The translations under genes and the position numbers were made by a program. A stretch of DNA of 64,000 bases, from assembly GCF_000292525.1 (NCBI RefSeq), contig NZ_AEYF01000001.1, positions 280,759 to 344,758 of the forward strand, read 5' to 3'. Position 1 is the first letter of the stretch, and the number at the start of each line of letters is the position of its first letter. The stretch comes from Rhizobium sp. CCGE 510 (GTDB taxonomy: Bacteria > Pseudomonadota > Alphaproteobacteria > Rhizobiales > Rhizobiaceae). Below the pieces are notes generated by a model that was given only the letters and a program-made list of their open reading frames with translations, was not told the origin of the DNA and did not search any database. Positions 38,506 through 46,668 of this stretch are shown here, piece by piece.

Positions 38506-39252
38506 ATGCACACCGGTAAAGAGAAAGTATCGCGAATTCCGCTCGCGCCGGTGCTGCTTGCGTTCAGCCTCGCCGCCGGCAATGTTTTCCTCGCGCCGGC
38601 AGCCTACGCGCTTTCCGAACTGCACAAGGCCCCCGGCCAGCCCAACAACGATGCCCCGGCCGCTCAGGGACAGAGCCAACCGCAAAGCGGAGCCGCTCCC
38701 GGCGTTCCCATGGCCGATCCGCTGGTCAACAGCCAGAATAATCAGGGTGTCGACAAGACGCCGGGCGCCCAGGATGCTTCCAAGCCCGCCGAAGTGATTT
38801 ACGATATCAGCAAGGTACCCGAGCCGGTTCGCAAGATGCGCGAGCAGATCGTCGAGGCGGCCGCCTCCGGCGATCTCGAACGGCTGCGTCCGTTGATGGG
38901 CACCGGCACCGAGCAGACGCAGGTGACGGTGGGTGAACCCACCGACGATCCGATCGGTACGCTGAAGGATCTTTCGGGCGATCCCGACGGAGACGAGATC
39001 CTCGCCATTATGCTCGACATCATCTCGACCGGCTTCGTGCATGTCGGCCAGGGTACGGCAGACGACATGTATGTCTGGCCGTATTTTGCCGAGAAGGATC
39101 TGAAGTCGCTAACGCCGCCGGAGCGCGTCGAGCTGCTGCGCATCGTCACCGCCGGCGATCTTTCCGACATGCAGGAATTCGGCGGATATAATTTCTACCG
39201 CCTCGGCATTACGCCTCAGGGCAAATGGAAATTCTTCACGGCGGGCGATTGA
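38506..39252 (+). CDS. Exported hypothetical protein
   Basis: 248 residues, no recognised domain. A signal peptide covers about residues 1-36 (PVLLAFSLAAGNVFLAPAAYA). A Pro/Gln/Ala-rich linker follows to about residue 95, then a compact domain containing VRKMREQIVEAAASGDLERLRPLMG, DPIGTLKDLSGDPDG and a C-terminal GKWKFFTAGD. The latter resembles small NTF2-like or ankyrin-like envelope domains only vaguely, so I give no function. AGAGAG precedes the ATG. Confidence 0.75.
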   Translation: MHTGKEKVSRIPLAPVLLAFSLAAGNVFLAPAAYALSELHKAPGQPNNDAPAAQGQSQPQSGAAPGVPMADPLVNSQNNQGVDKTPGAQDASKPAEVIYDISKVPEPVRKMREQIVEAAASGDLERLRPLMGTGTEQTQVTVGEPTDDPIGTLKDLSGDPDGDEILAIMLDIISTGFVHVGQGTADDMYVWPYFAEKDLKSLTPPERVELLRIVTAGDLSDMQEFGGYNFYRLGITPQGKWKFFTAGD

Positions 39253-39352
39253 CGCCCACCTCGCTTGCTCCTCTCGCGTTTCGCATGAGGCGCTTGCGAT
39301 CCCCCTCATGAAGACATACCTCTGAGCCATGACCAACGCGACAGGTTCCGCC

Positions 39353-40207
39353 ATGCCAGCCGTATTCCTGAAAGACCGCGCACTGCTCTTTGTCAGCGGC
39401 GCTGAAGCCCAATCCTTCCTGCAAAACCTGATCACCACCGATATCATCTCGCTTGGGCCCGACGAGGCGCGGCCGGGAGCCCTGCTGACGCCGCAGGGCA
39501 AGATCCTGTTCGACTTCATGATCTGGCAGGACGGCGACGGTTATACGATCGAAACCGATGCCGGCCAGCGCGATGGCCTGCTGAAGCGGCTGACGATGTA
39601 CAAGCTGCGTGCCGCCGCCACGCTTGCGCTGGGCGCCGAGGAGGGCGTCACCGTTTGCTGGGGTGAAGGTGCCGAGGCTGTTCGGGACAGCCAGGGCGTC
39701 CGGGACAGCCGCTTCGCCAAGGCAGGCGTCACGTTGATCCGTCGGCCCGGCAAACGCGGCGATGGTGAAGAAGCGCTCTACGACGCGCTGCGTATCAGGC
39801 TCGGCATCGTCACCTCAGGATCGGACTTCGCCCTGCAGGACGCCTTCCCGCATGACGTGCTGATGGATTTGAACGGCGGCCTTTCCTTCAGGAAGGGCTG
39901 CTATGTTGGCCAGGAGGTCGTCTCGCGCATGCAGCACCGGGGCACTGCGCGCCGGCGCGTCGTGACCGTTTCTGCAGCTGCAGCCTTGCCGGGGACCGGA
40001 ACGGAGATCACCGCCGGCGGCAAGCCTGTAGGGACGCTCGGTTCGGTCGAAGGCGACCATGGACTTGCGATCGTGCGTATTGACCGCGCCGGTGCCGCAA
40101 TCGCTGCTGGCACGCCGCTGCTCGCCGGCGAAACACCCGTTTCCCTCGTCCTGCCGGCATGGTCCGGCCTTGTCTTTCCCACCAGCGCCGACGAGGCCAG
40201 CGCGTGA
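39353..40207 (+). CDS. ygfZ: YgfZ/GcvT-like folate-binding protein
   Basis: Folate-dependent helper for iron-sulfur cluster assembly or repair, related to the T-protein fold (IBA57 in mitochondria). It has 284 residues from ATG 39353, preceded by AGG at 8 nt; ATG 39329 would add eight residues. The diagnostic motif KGCYVGQEVVSRMQHRG contains the conserved Cys. The preceding RALLFVSGAEAQSFLQNLIT and LTPQGKILFDFM blocks are typical. The HD-domain gene starts inside its stop codon (GTGA). Confidence 0.92.
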   Translation: MPAVFLKDRALLFVSGAEAQSFLQNLITTDIISLGPDEARPGALLTPQGKILFDFMIWQDGDGYTIETDAGQRDGLLKRLTMYKLRAAATLALGAEEGVTVCWGEGAEAVRDSQGVRDSRFAKAGVTLIRRPGKRGDGEEALYDALRIRLGIVTSGSDFALQDAFPHDVLMDLNGGLSFRKGCYVGQEVVSRMQHRGTARRRVVTVSAAAALPGTGTEITAGGKPVGTLGSVEGDHGLAIVRIDRAGAAIAAGTPLLAGETPVSLVLPAWSGLVFPTSADEASA

Positions 40208-40812
40208 CAACGGCAAAAGCTCCGCGTGCCTGGCAGCGCATGCTGTCCGGGCGCAGACTCGACCTGCTCGACCCCTCGCCGCTCGATGTCGAACTGATCG
40301 ATATCGCCCATGGACTGGCGCGTGTCGCTCGCTGGAACGGCCAGACATCAGGCGATCATGCTTTTTCGGTGGCGCAGCATAGTCTCGTCGTTGAAGACAT
40401 TTTCCGCCGCTTCAACGATGCGCGGCCGCAGGAATGTCTGATGGCGCTGCTGCATGATGCACCCGAATATGTGATCGGCGATATGATCTCACCGTTCAAA
40501 TCGGTGGTCGGCGGCGGCTACAAGACGGTGGAGAAACGGTTGGAGGCCGCCGTGCACCTGCGCTTCGGTCTGCCGCCGCATCCCTCGCGCGACCTCAAGG
40601 ACCGAATCAAGAAGGCCGATACGATCGCCGCCTATTTCGAGGCGACGGTGCTCGCCGGCTTCACACCCGCCGAGGCGCAGAAATTCTTCGGCCAGCCACG
40701 CGGCATCAGCCCGGAGATGCTGATGATCGAGCCGCTGCCGGCAATCGAAGCGCAGCGACGGTTCTGCGAGCGCTTCGCGGCGATCGAGGCCGCGCGGGAG
40801 ATGGTGTCGTGA
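40204..40812 (+). CDS. HD-domain phosphohydrolase (YfbR-like)
   Basis: Predicted metal-dependent nucleotidase or phosphohydrolase, 202 residues. The HD motif set is visible: QHSLVVEDI, LLHDAPEYVIGDMISPFK and a later Asp in KKADTIAAYFEA. This matches the YfbR group of 5'-deoxynucleotidases, though some residues differ. The GTG start overlaps the ygfZ stop (GTGA), and the next gene overlaps its own stop in the same way, so the three are translationally coupled. Confidence 0.85.
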   Translation: MTTAKAPRAWQRMLSGRRLDLLDPSPLDVELIDIAHGLARVARWNGQTSGDHAFSVAQHSLVVEDIFRRFNDARPQECLMALLHDAPEYVIGDMISPFKSVVGGGYKTVEKRLEAAVHLRFGLPPHPSRDLKDRIKKADTIAAYFEATVLAGFTPAEAQKFFGQPRGISPEMLMIEPLPAIEAQRRFCERFAAIEAAREMVS

Positions 40813-41339
40813 GCTTCATCGTCGTCTCGCCGCTGGCGCGTATCGCGGAGATGGCGGTACGCCACAAGGCGCGCGAGATGATCAGCCTGATCGCCAAGGA
40901 GCAGGCCTTTCACCGGCCTGGCGTGATTGCCGCCGACCGTCATCTGACGCTCTCGATGAACGACATCACCTTCAAAGGCACCGGCGGTCTGGTGGCGCCC
41001 GACGAGACGCATGTGCAAGGGATTATCGACTTTGCCGCATCGTGGCGGCAGGAGACGCCGTTGCTCATCCATTGCTGGATGGGCGTGTCGCGATCGCCGG
41101 CGGCAGCCCTGATCGCCGCGCTGTCGCTCGTACCGGATCAGAGCGAAGAAAGGCTTGCCGGCCGGCTGCGAGCGGCCTCGCCTTTCGCGACCCCGAATGC
41201 CCGGTTGATCGAGATCGGCGACGCGCTGCTTAACCGCGGCGGCCGGCTGGTCGCGGCAGTGCGGGCGATCGGCCGCGGTGCGGATGCCGACGGCAACGCG
41301 CCCTTCGTGCTTGCGATCGGCGACGCCGCCTGCGGTTGA
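40809..41339 (+). CDS. Protein-tyrosine/dual-specificity phosphatase-like protein
   Basis: 176 residues with the Cys-x5-Arg phosphatase loop HCWMGVSRSP at about residue 88, the core of the cysteine-based phosphatases. An upstream Asp lies in APDETHVQGIIDFA. The rest is shorter than typical dual-specificity phosphatases. GTG start at 40809 overlaps the HD gene stop. Substrate may be a protein or a small phosphorylated metabolite; pairing with an HD nucleotidase makes the latter plausible but this is inference. Confidence 0.82.
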   Translation: MSFIVVSPLARIAEMAVRHKAREMISLIAKEQAFHRPGVIAADRHLTLSMNDITFKGTGGLVAPDETHVQGIIDFAASWRQETPLLIHCWMGVSRSPAAALIAALSLVPDQSEERLAGRLRAASPFATPNARLIEIGDALLNRGGRLVAAVRAIGRGADADGNAPFVLAIGDAACG

Positions 41340-41393
41340 CGCTGCTGCCATCTGCTCCATCTAGCCCCCGACTACGTACAAAAGGGCCAGATC

Positions 41394-42281
41394 ATGCAAC
41401 AACAGGCAGCCGACGTCCTTCTCGCCACGCAAACGGCGCTCAGCCAGGCGAGCGCGCTGGCGGTGCAATATTCCTTCTCAGTCCTCGGGGCCGTCATCCT
41501 GCTCGTTCTCGGCTGGGCGCTCGCCGGTTTTACCAGCCGCTGGGCTTATGAAGGCCTGTCGCGCGTCCATGGCATCGACGAGACGCTGGCACGGTTCTTC
41601 ACCAATGTGCTGCGCTACGCGCTGCTCATCCTGGTGTTCATCACCGTGCTCGGCCAGTTCGGCGTCCAGACCGCCTCAATCATCGCAACTCTCGGCGCGG
41701 CCGGGCTGGCAATCGGACTGGCGCTACAGGGGACGCTGCAGAATATCGCCGCCGGCATCATGCTCCTGATCCTCAGGCCATTCCGAGTCGGGGAATACAT
41801 CGAGACCAGCAGCGTGGCCGGCACGGTGCGCGAAATCGGGCTGTTTGCGACTGAACTGAGAACCGGCGACGGGCTCTACCGGTTGGCGCCGAATTCGACA
41901 CTCTGGAACACGCCGATTACCAATTTCAGTCGCGAGCCTACGCGACGGAACGATGTGAACGTCAAGGTCGCCGATGGGGACGACATCCATCAGGCGATGG
42001 AGACATTGATGAGCCTTGCCAAAGCCGATTCACGGGTGCTGAAGTCACCGGAACCAAGCGTCTTCATCGACAGCCTCGGTGACGGCGCGATCTTGGTGAC
42101 GCTGCGCTACTGGGCAAAAACCGGCGACTGGTGGGCGGTCAGCCGTGACATGGTAAAGCGCGTAAAACTCGCCTTCGACGAAAGGGATCCGGCCGTGGCC
42201 CAGGAGGCGCCGGACGCCGCGCCGGCAAAGAACGCCAAAGGCAGGGCAGCGGCCGAAAAGCCGGCGACGACGCGGCAATGA
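41394..42281 (+). CDS. MscS-family mechanosensitive channel
   Basis: Small-conductance channel that opens under membrane tension on osmotic downshock. It has 295 residues. Three hydrophobic segments lie within residues 20-125; the pore helix is ATLGAAGLAIGLALQGTLQN, followed by the MscS beta domain signature RPFRVGEYIE and NTPITNFSREPTRR. A Lys/Ala-rich C-terminus follows. AAGGG precedes the ATG. It converges with sodC. Confidence 0.93.
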   Translation: MQQQAADVLLATQTALSQASALAVQYSFSVLGAVILLVLGWALAGFTSRWAYEGLSRVHGIDETLARFFTNVLRYALLILVFITVLGQFGVQTASIIATLGAAGLAIGLALQGTLQNIAAGIMLLILRPFRVGEYIETSSVAGTVREIGLFATELRTGDGLYRLAPNSTLWNTPITNFSREPTRRNDVNVKVADGDDIHQAMETLMSLAKADSRVLKSPEPSVFIDSLGDGAILVTLRYWAKTGDWWAVSRDMVKRVKLAFDERDPAVAQEAPDAAPAKNAKGRAAAEKPATTRQ

Positions 42282-42358
42282 GACATTTTAGCGCCGCCGC
42301 GTTTTCAGACGCATAGCGCATAACACGTTGAATGGGTGTATAATTTTGTCGCAGCAGT

Positions 42359-42874
42359 CTATTGGATGACGCCGCACGCCAATCTTTCGCCGGCATCACC
42401 CGAAGGCTGGCTGCGATAATCATCTGAATTGGCATGGACCATCAATGCGCGGCCGCGAATGCCGTCGGTCTTGCCGTCGAGCGTGACCCTGCTGTCGAAG
42501 ACCTGGGCTCTCAGCATACCGTCCTCCCCGACATATTGATTGGGCATATCGCCGGCGTGCGGACCCTTGGCGGCAAGGAGGCCGTGCTCGGCCTTCTCAG
42601 GGTTGAAGTGGCCGCCGGCCGACTCGTGATGGGTCGCGGCATCGCAGCGGCCGGTTTCGTGAACATGGAAAGCCACCCATTTGTTGGCCGGCAGCCCCGA
42701 TATCTCGACTTCGATCAGGACACCACCACTGGCAGCAGCCGTCAATTGCGCGCGGCCGTCCTCCTTGCCGTCCCTGCCGACGAAATTGGCGACCGCCGTC
42801 TGCTTGTCCTGAGCGCCTGCCGGCAATGCAACGGCGAGCAGGCTCAGGGCGGCGATGGTGCACATGGCTTTCAT
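42359..42874 (-). CDS. sodC: Cu/Zn superoxide dismutase, periplasmic
   Basis: Dismutates superoxide outside the cytoplasm. It has 171 residues with a signal peptide at 1-20 (MCTIAALSLLAVALPAGA). Metal ligands are in FHVHETGRCD, HHESAGGHFNP and ALMVHANSDDY; the disulfide cysteines are in GRCDAA and ERLACGVI. An excellent AAGGAGA ribosome site fixes ATG 42874. Upstream lies a three-part palindromic repeat region, and the gene converges with mscS. Confidence 0.95.
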   Translation of the reverse strand: MKAMCTIAALSLLAVALPAGAQDKQTAVANFVGRDGKEDGRAQLTAAASGGVLIEVEISGLPANKWVAFHVHETGRCDAATHHESAGGHFNPEKAEHGLLAAKGPHAGDMPNQYVGEDGMLRAQVFDSRVTLDGKTDGIRGRALMVHANSDDYRSQPSGDAGERLACGVIQ

Positions 42875-42967
42875 GGAGGTCTCCTTCCGTCCGGTTGTCC
42901 TTCTGAACGTGTCAGCCAGGAAGGTGTTCCTGAATAAGCGCAAAGGACGCTTTATCCGTTGGAACTG

Positions 42968-43127
42968 GCGCATGATCCTTTCCTGGTATCGATTCCGGTT
43001 TTCGGGTCATGCGCTAGAACAGGATGATTTTAGGCCCGGTTAGCCTAAAATCTGAATCCTGTTCTACATTGAAAAGTTAGAGCATGATGTCATAAGAAAC
43101 CGCTCACACTTTTCGGCATCATGCACT
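42968..43127. repeat. Composite of three rhizobial palindromic repeats
   Basis: Palindrome 1 (42968-43014) has arms GCGCATGATCC/GGGTCATGCGC. Palindrome 2 (43015-43066) has arms TAGAACAGGAT/ATCCTGTTCTA around GATTTTAGGC...GCCTAAAATC. Palindrome 3 (43079-43127) has arms AGAGCATGATG/CATCATGCACT around an inner ACACTTTTCGG. Palindromes 2 and 3 recur, in inverted orientation, at 53582-53695. Confidence 0.75.
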
Positions 43128-43140
43128 GGAACATAGGACG

Positions 43141-43166
43141 AAAAAAGCCGGCCAAACGGCCGGCTT
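43141..43166 (-). terminator. Rho-independent terminator after EF-hand gene
   Basis: Stem AAGCCGGCC/GGCCGGCTT with an AAAC loop; on the minus strand it is followed by TTTTTTCGTCC. It lies 25 bp after the EF-hand gene stop. Confidence 0.85.
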
Positions 43167-43191
43167 GCAGATCGCCCTATGCTGAAGTGGC

Positions 43192-43533
43192 TCAGGCGAC
43201 GGCGTTAAAGTCGAACTGGCCGTAAGTGTTGCGGTAAAGATCATCCGACCGATCGCCGGTCGTCGGCGCGGTCTGCTGCAACGGATAGGGAACTGCGATA
43301 CTGGCTGCCATGCCGCTGTCACGCGAGTCCATCATCAGCGCAATCAGGCTGCCGGAAAATTTCGGCTGCGTTTCGCTGGTCTTGTCCTCGTCCAGGAGTT
43401 CCTTGATGATGCCAGGCTTCTGATCGGCGGCGCGCTCGCCCCGGCTGAGGACACCATCGCCATTGGCATCAAGCCGCGAGAGCGTCGCCAGATATGCGTA
43501 TGAAGTGCCCGAAACGGATGTGGTGCTGGTCAT
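43192..43533 (-). CDS. Small EF-hand protein
   Basis: 113 residues with one canonical EF-hand calcium loop, DANGDGVLSRGE, at about residues 22-33, and a possible degenerate second loop (DEDKTSETQ). ATG 43533 is fixed by GGAGG five bases upstream. No clear signal peptide, although small exported calcium-binding proteins of this kind are known in rhizobia (calsymin and relatives have several repeats). Function unknown. Divergent from the GGDEF-EAL gene. Confidence 0.8.
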   Translation of the reverse strand: MTSTTSVSGTSYAYLATLSRLDANGDGVLSRGERAADQKPGIIKELLDEDKTSETQPKFSGSLIALMMDSRDSGMAASIAVPYPLQQTAPTTGDRSDDLYRNTYGQFDFNAVA

Positions 43534-43969
43534 ACAAACCTCCATTCACCGCCTTTTTTGCCGGTGGTGTTTGTACGCAATACGAACGTGGAAAATCACT
43601 GTTGTCTCGCTGGTTAAACTGATTTGCGCGGTGCGTCAATAAGTTGTTAACTTCTCATTAACGATGATTGACAACAGTTAACGGATGGCGTGATGCCGAA
43701 CATCTGCCCCCATCAGACGAAGCAGCCCTGCGGTATTTCAGCAATTTTTCACATATAAAACAAATGCCTAACGACATGAGGCTGCTGCTGCACTGCAACC
43801 GAATATTAATCCTGCCCATTCAGAATAGGCTCACGAGACACCACCTGGGCGATTAATTTATGAAAAATCAACTTCATGGCCACTTTGGACAGGGTTTCCC
43901 ATTTGATGAGGTACGTCCATCAAACGGGCCCGGCTGTGGCCGCCGCGGCCGCCGCGCAGAGGCCTCGAC
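43534..43969. other. AT-rich intergenic region upstream of GGDEF-EAL gene (436 bp)
   Basis: The longest gene-free stretch of the window. It holds a perfect CtrA-type box (43647-43661) and further TTAAC half-sites at 43678. A 37-codon reading frame, 43860-43973, overlaps the GGDEF-EAL start by ATGA but has no ribosome site. A 62-codon frame at 43668-43856 lacks coding bias. No gene is called. Confidence 0.55.
43647..43661. promoter_or_regulatory. Candidate CtrA binding site
   Basis: TTAA-CTTCTCA-TTAA followed by C: an exact match to the alphaproteobacterial CtrA consensus TTAA-N7-TTAA(C). It lies 114 bp upstream of the EF-hand start (43533) and 309 bp upstream of the GGDEF-EAL start. Confidence 0.55.
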
Positions 43970-45865
43970 ATGAAAGCTGAAGCGCTCTTCTGGCAGCAAT
44001 GCAGCCAGGCCGTCACGGCCGATGGATCGGTCGACGCGCAGCGTCTGATGGAGCTTGTGATCGCGACCTATCGCGTCCATGAAAGCGACTATGACCAGAT
44101 CGAGAGAAGCGCGGAAACGCTGCTGAAGGAGAACCAAGCGCTGAGAGGCAATATGTCGGCCCTCAGCCAGGCGTTCGACGGACAGCAGAGGCTCTTCGAA
44201 ATCATCCTCAACAACCTGCCGCTCGGTCTCAGCGTCTTCGACGCAGATCAGCGGCTGACGCTTTCCAACATTCGCTTCGGTCAGCTCTTCGGCCTGACAC
44301 AGGACGATATGACACCCGGCGCGACAATCGACGACCTCATCGACAAGATGCGCGGCGCGGAGGGCACCAGCGCGAGGCCCGGCCGGCGGGCCGGGCGACA
44401 CTCCTCGGCAGCCGCAAACAGCAGCAGTATCCGTCGGCGCGAATGGCTGATGGACGACGGCCGTATCATCCAAAGCATGGTGACCATCCTTGCCGACGGC
44501 AGCAACATCGCCATTCATGCCGATATCTCCGAGGATCGAGAGGCGGCCGAGCGCATCACTTTTCTGGCCCACCACGACCCGCTGACCGGTCTTCCGAACC
44601 GCATCCATTTCCGCCAGCAGGTCGATGCGGCGCTCGCAGCGCGCAAACCGGACGAGCAGATCGCCCTCGTTCATCTCAACCTCGACCGGTTCAAATCGAT
44701 CAACAACATGATGGGCGTGTCCGCCGGCGACAAGATCCTGCAGCAGGTCGCCGAGCGCATCCGGGCCTCGGCCGGTTCGGAAAACACCCTGGCGCGCCTG
44801 GGTTCGGATGAATTCGCCATCCTGCAGACGGGCAGGCAGCAGCCGTGGAATGTGACGGCGCTGGCCGAGCAGATCCGCCGCGAGCTTTCCGATCTCTTCC
44901 GGCACGGCGAAAAACAGGTGGAGCTCAGCGTCTCGATGGGGATCGCAGTCGCCCCGGGAGATGGCGAAGAAACCGATATCCTGCTGAAACATGCCGGCGT
45001 GGCGCTGTCGCACGCCAAGGCGGACGGGCGCAAGCGCGAGCGTTTTTTCGCCGGCGAGATGGAAGCGCAGATGCAGCTCCGCCACGCGCTGGAGGCCGAC
45101 CTCAGAGCCGCCGTCGAGAAGGAAGAGTTCGAGCTGCACTACCAGCCGCTCTATGACCTTTCGCAGCGGCGCATTTGCGGCTTCGAGGCGCTGATCCGCT
45201 GGAACCATCCGATCCGCGGTCGTGTTGCGCCGATGGATTTCATTCCGCTCGCCGAAGAGGTCGGGCTCATCGTCGATATCGGCCGTTGGGTTTTGCGCCG
45301 GGCCTGCAACGATGCAGCAGAGTGGCCCGAAGACATCAAAGTCGCCGTGAACGTTTCGGCGATGCAGTTCAGCAGCAGCGACCTGACCAGGGATGTCGGC
45401 GAGGCTCTGGCGGCGGCCTCATTGTCACCGTCGCGGCTTGAGCTCGAAATCACCGAGAGCGTGCTGATGGAAAATCTCAGCGAGGTGCTGCCGATCCTGC
45501 ATGCACTCAAGGAGCGCGACATCCGCATCTCGATGGACGATTTCGGCACCGGCTATTCCTCGCTGAGCTATCTCTCCAGCTTCCCGTTCGACAAGATCAA
45601 GATCGACAAATCCTTCGTCAACGACATCGCCAACAACAAGGAGGCGCATGCGATCATGCACGCGATCATCCTGCTCGGCGATGCGCTCGGGATGCGCGTC
45701 ACTGTCGAAGGTGTCGAGACGGCCGCGCAGCTGGCGCTGCTCGAATGCGAGGAATGCGATGAGATCCAGGGCTATCACATCAGTCCGCCGAGACCCGTGC
45801 GTGACGTGCCCCATCTTCTCTCCCTCCCGGAGAACGGCGGCGAGACGCAGATCCCCAGGCGCTGA
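43970..45865 (+). CDS. PAS-GGDEF-EAL cyclic-di-GMP protein
   Basis: Cyclic-di-GMP turnover protein, 631 residues, no membrane segment. A coiled coil (about 40-75) precedes a PAS-like domain (75-190), then GGDEF (195-360) and EAL (375-620). The GGDEF signature is changed to GSDEF (278-282) and no RxxD inhibitory site is seen, so cyclase activity is doubtful. The EAL domain keeps its key residues: EAL (406-408), the Asn in VAVNVSA, ELEITES, DDFGTGYSSL, KIDKSF and VEGVET. It is therefore likely a phosphodiesterase. AGAGG precedes the ATG. Confidence 0.92.
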   Translation: MKAEALFWQQCSQAVTADGSVDAQRLMELVIATYRVHESDYDQIERSAETLLKENQALRGNMSALSQAFDGQQRLFEIILNNLPLGLSVFDADQRLTLSNIRFGQLFGLTQDDMTPGATIDDLIDKMRGAEGTSARPGRRAGRHSSAAANSSSIRRREWLMDDGRIIQSMVTILADGSNIAIHADISEDREAAERITFLAHHDPLTGLPNRIHFRQQVDAALAARKPDEQIALVHLNLDRFKSINNMMGVSAGDKILQQVAERIRASAGSENTLARLGSDEFAILQTGRQQPWNVTALAEQIRRELSDLFRHGEKQVELSVSMGIAVAPGDGEETDILLKHAGVALSHAKADGRKRERFFAGEMEAQMQLRHALEADLRAAVEKEEFELHYQPLYDLSQRRICGFEALIRWNHPIRGRVAPMDFIPLAEEVGLIVDIGRWVLRRACNDAAEWPEDIKVAVNVSAMQFSSSDLTRDVGEALAAASLSPSRLELEITESVLMENLSEVLPILHALKERDIRISMDDFGTGYSSLSYLSSFPFDKIKIDKSFVNDIANNKEAHAIMHAIILLGDALGMRVTVEGVETAAQLALLECEECDEIQGYHISPPRPVRDVPHLLSLPENGGETQIPRR

Positions 45866-46014
45866 GCCTCGATTGCGACTCGCAAGGCAAGCCGCTACAA
45901 AATCGGCAGCGGTCATCGAGCCTTCATTGTCGTGGGCTTGACCGAGATCTCCGCATCCGCTTCCGATCCGATGTTCTATCGACGGAAACGTTCTTCTTCA
46001 TAACAGGTGGCGCA

Positions 46015-46659
46015 ATGTTCGAGGCCGAAGCCTTCTCTCCTCATGAAACGCTCGCCGCAGCGCTGATCGCACACGCGACCGATGGCGACGACGGCTCGCA
46101 CGACCTTGCCCATATCCTGCGCGTCTTCCGGAACGCCATGCGCATCCATGCTAGCGAAGGCGGCGACGGGCAAATTCTTGCCGCCTCCGTGCTGCTACAC
46201 GACTGCGTCGCCGTCGAGAAGAATTCGCCGCTGCGGGCACAGGCATCGGCTTTGGCGGCGCGGAAGGCATCGGCAATCTTGGCAGAACTCGGCTGGAGCC
46301 AGGCGGATATCGACGCTGCGGCTCACGCCATCACCGCGCATAGTTTCTCGGCCGGGGTGGCGCCGCAGACGCTGGAGGCAAAGATCCTGCAGGATGCCGA
46401 CCGGCTGGACGCGATCGGCATGGTCGGCGCCGCACGCTGTTTCTATATCGCCGGGCGACTGGGATCTGGACTCTATGATCCGTTCGACCCGGCGGCCGCG
46501 AACCGCCCGCTCGATGACAAGCGTTATGCAATTGACCATTTCCAGACGAAGCTGTTCAAACTGGCGGAAGGATTCCAGACCGAGACCGGCCGCAGGCTGG
46601 CGGCCGCGCGTGACAAGAGCCTGCGCGACTTCCTCTCGGCTTTCATGAACGAGATTTAG
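46015..46659 (+). CDS. HD-domain phosphohydrolase
   Basis: 214 residues of the YedJ-like HD family; substrate unknown. Motifs are SHDLAHILRV (His), LLHDCVAVEK (His-Asp), ITAHSFSAG and KILQDADRLDAIG (Asp). The second half contains the typical YDPFDP and HFQTKLFKL stretches. AGGTGG precedes the ATG. A MOSC-domain gene follows after 9 bp, so the pair is an operon. Confidence 0.88.
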   Translation: MFEAEAFSPHETLAAALIAHATDGDDGSHDLAHILRVFRNAMRIHASEGGDGQILAASVLLHDCVAVEKNSPLRAQASALAARKASAILAELGWSQADIDAAAHAITAHSFSAGVAPQTLEAKILQDADRLDAIGMVGAARCFYIAGRLGSGLYDPFDPAAANRPLDDKRYAIDHFQTKLFKLAEGFQTETGRRLAAARDKSLRDFLSAFMNEI

Positions 46660-46668
46660 GAGAACGGC

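Larger units (their letters stand above)
42875..43191. other. Repeat-filled intergenic region between sodC and EF-hand gene (317 bp)
   Basis: Contains three adjacent palindromic repeats (42968-43127) and the EF-hand gene terminator (43141-43166). The part adjoining sodC (42875-42967) must hold its promoter, but no consensus was recognised. No coding sequence is supported. Confidence 0.6.

Noticed and set aside
43668..43856. 62-codon plus-strand frame in the CtrA-box region
   Set aside because: AT-rich, no ribosome site, no recognisable pattern.
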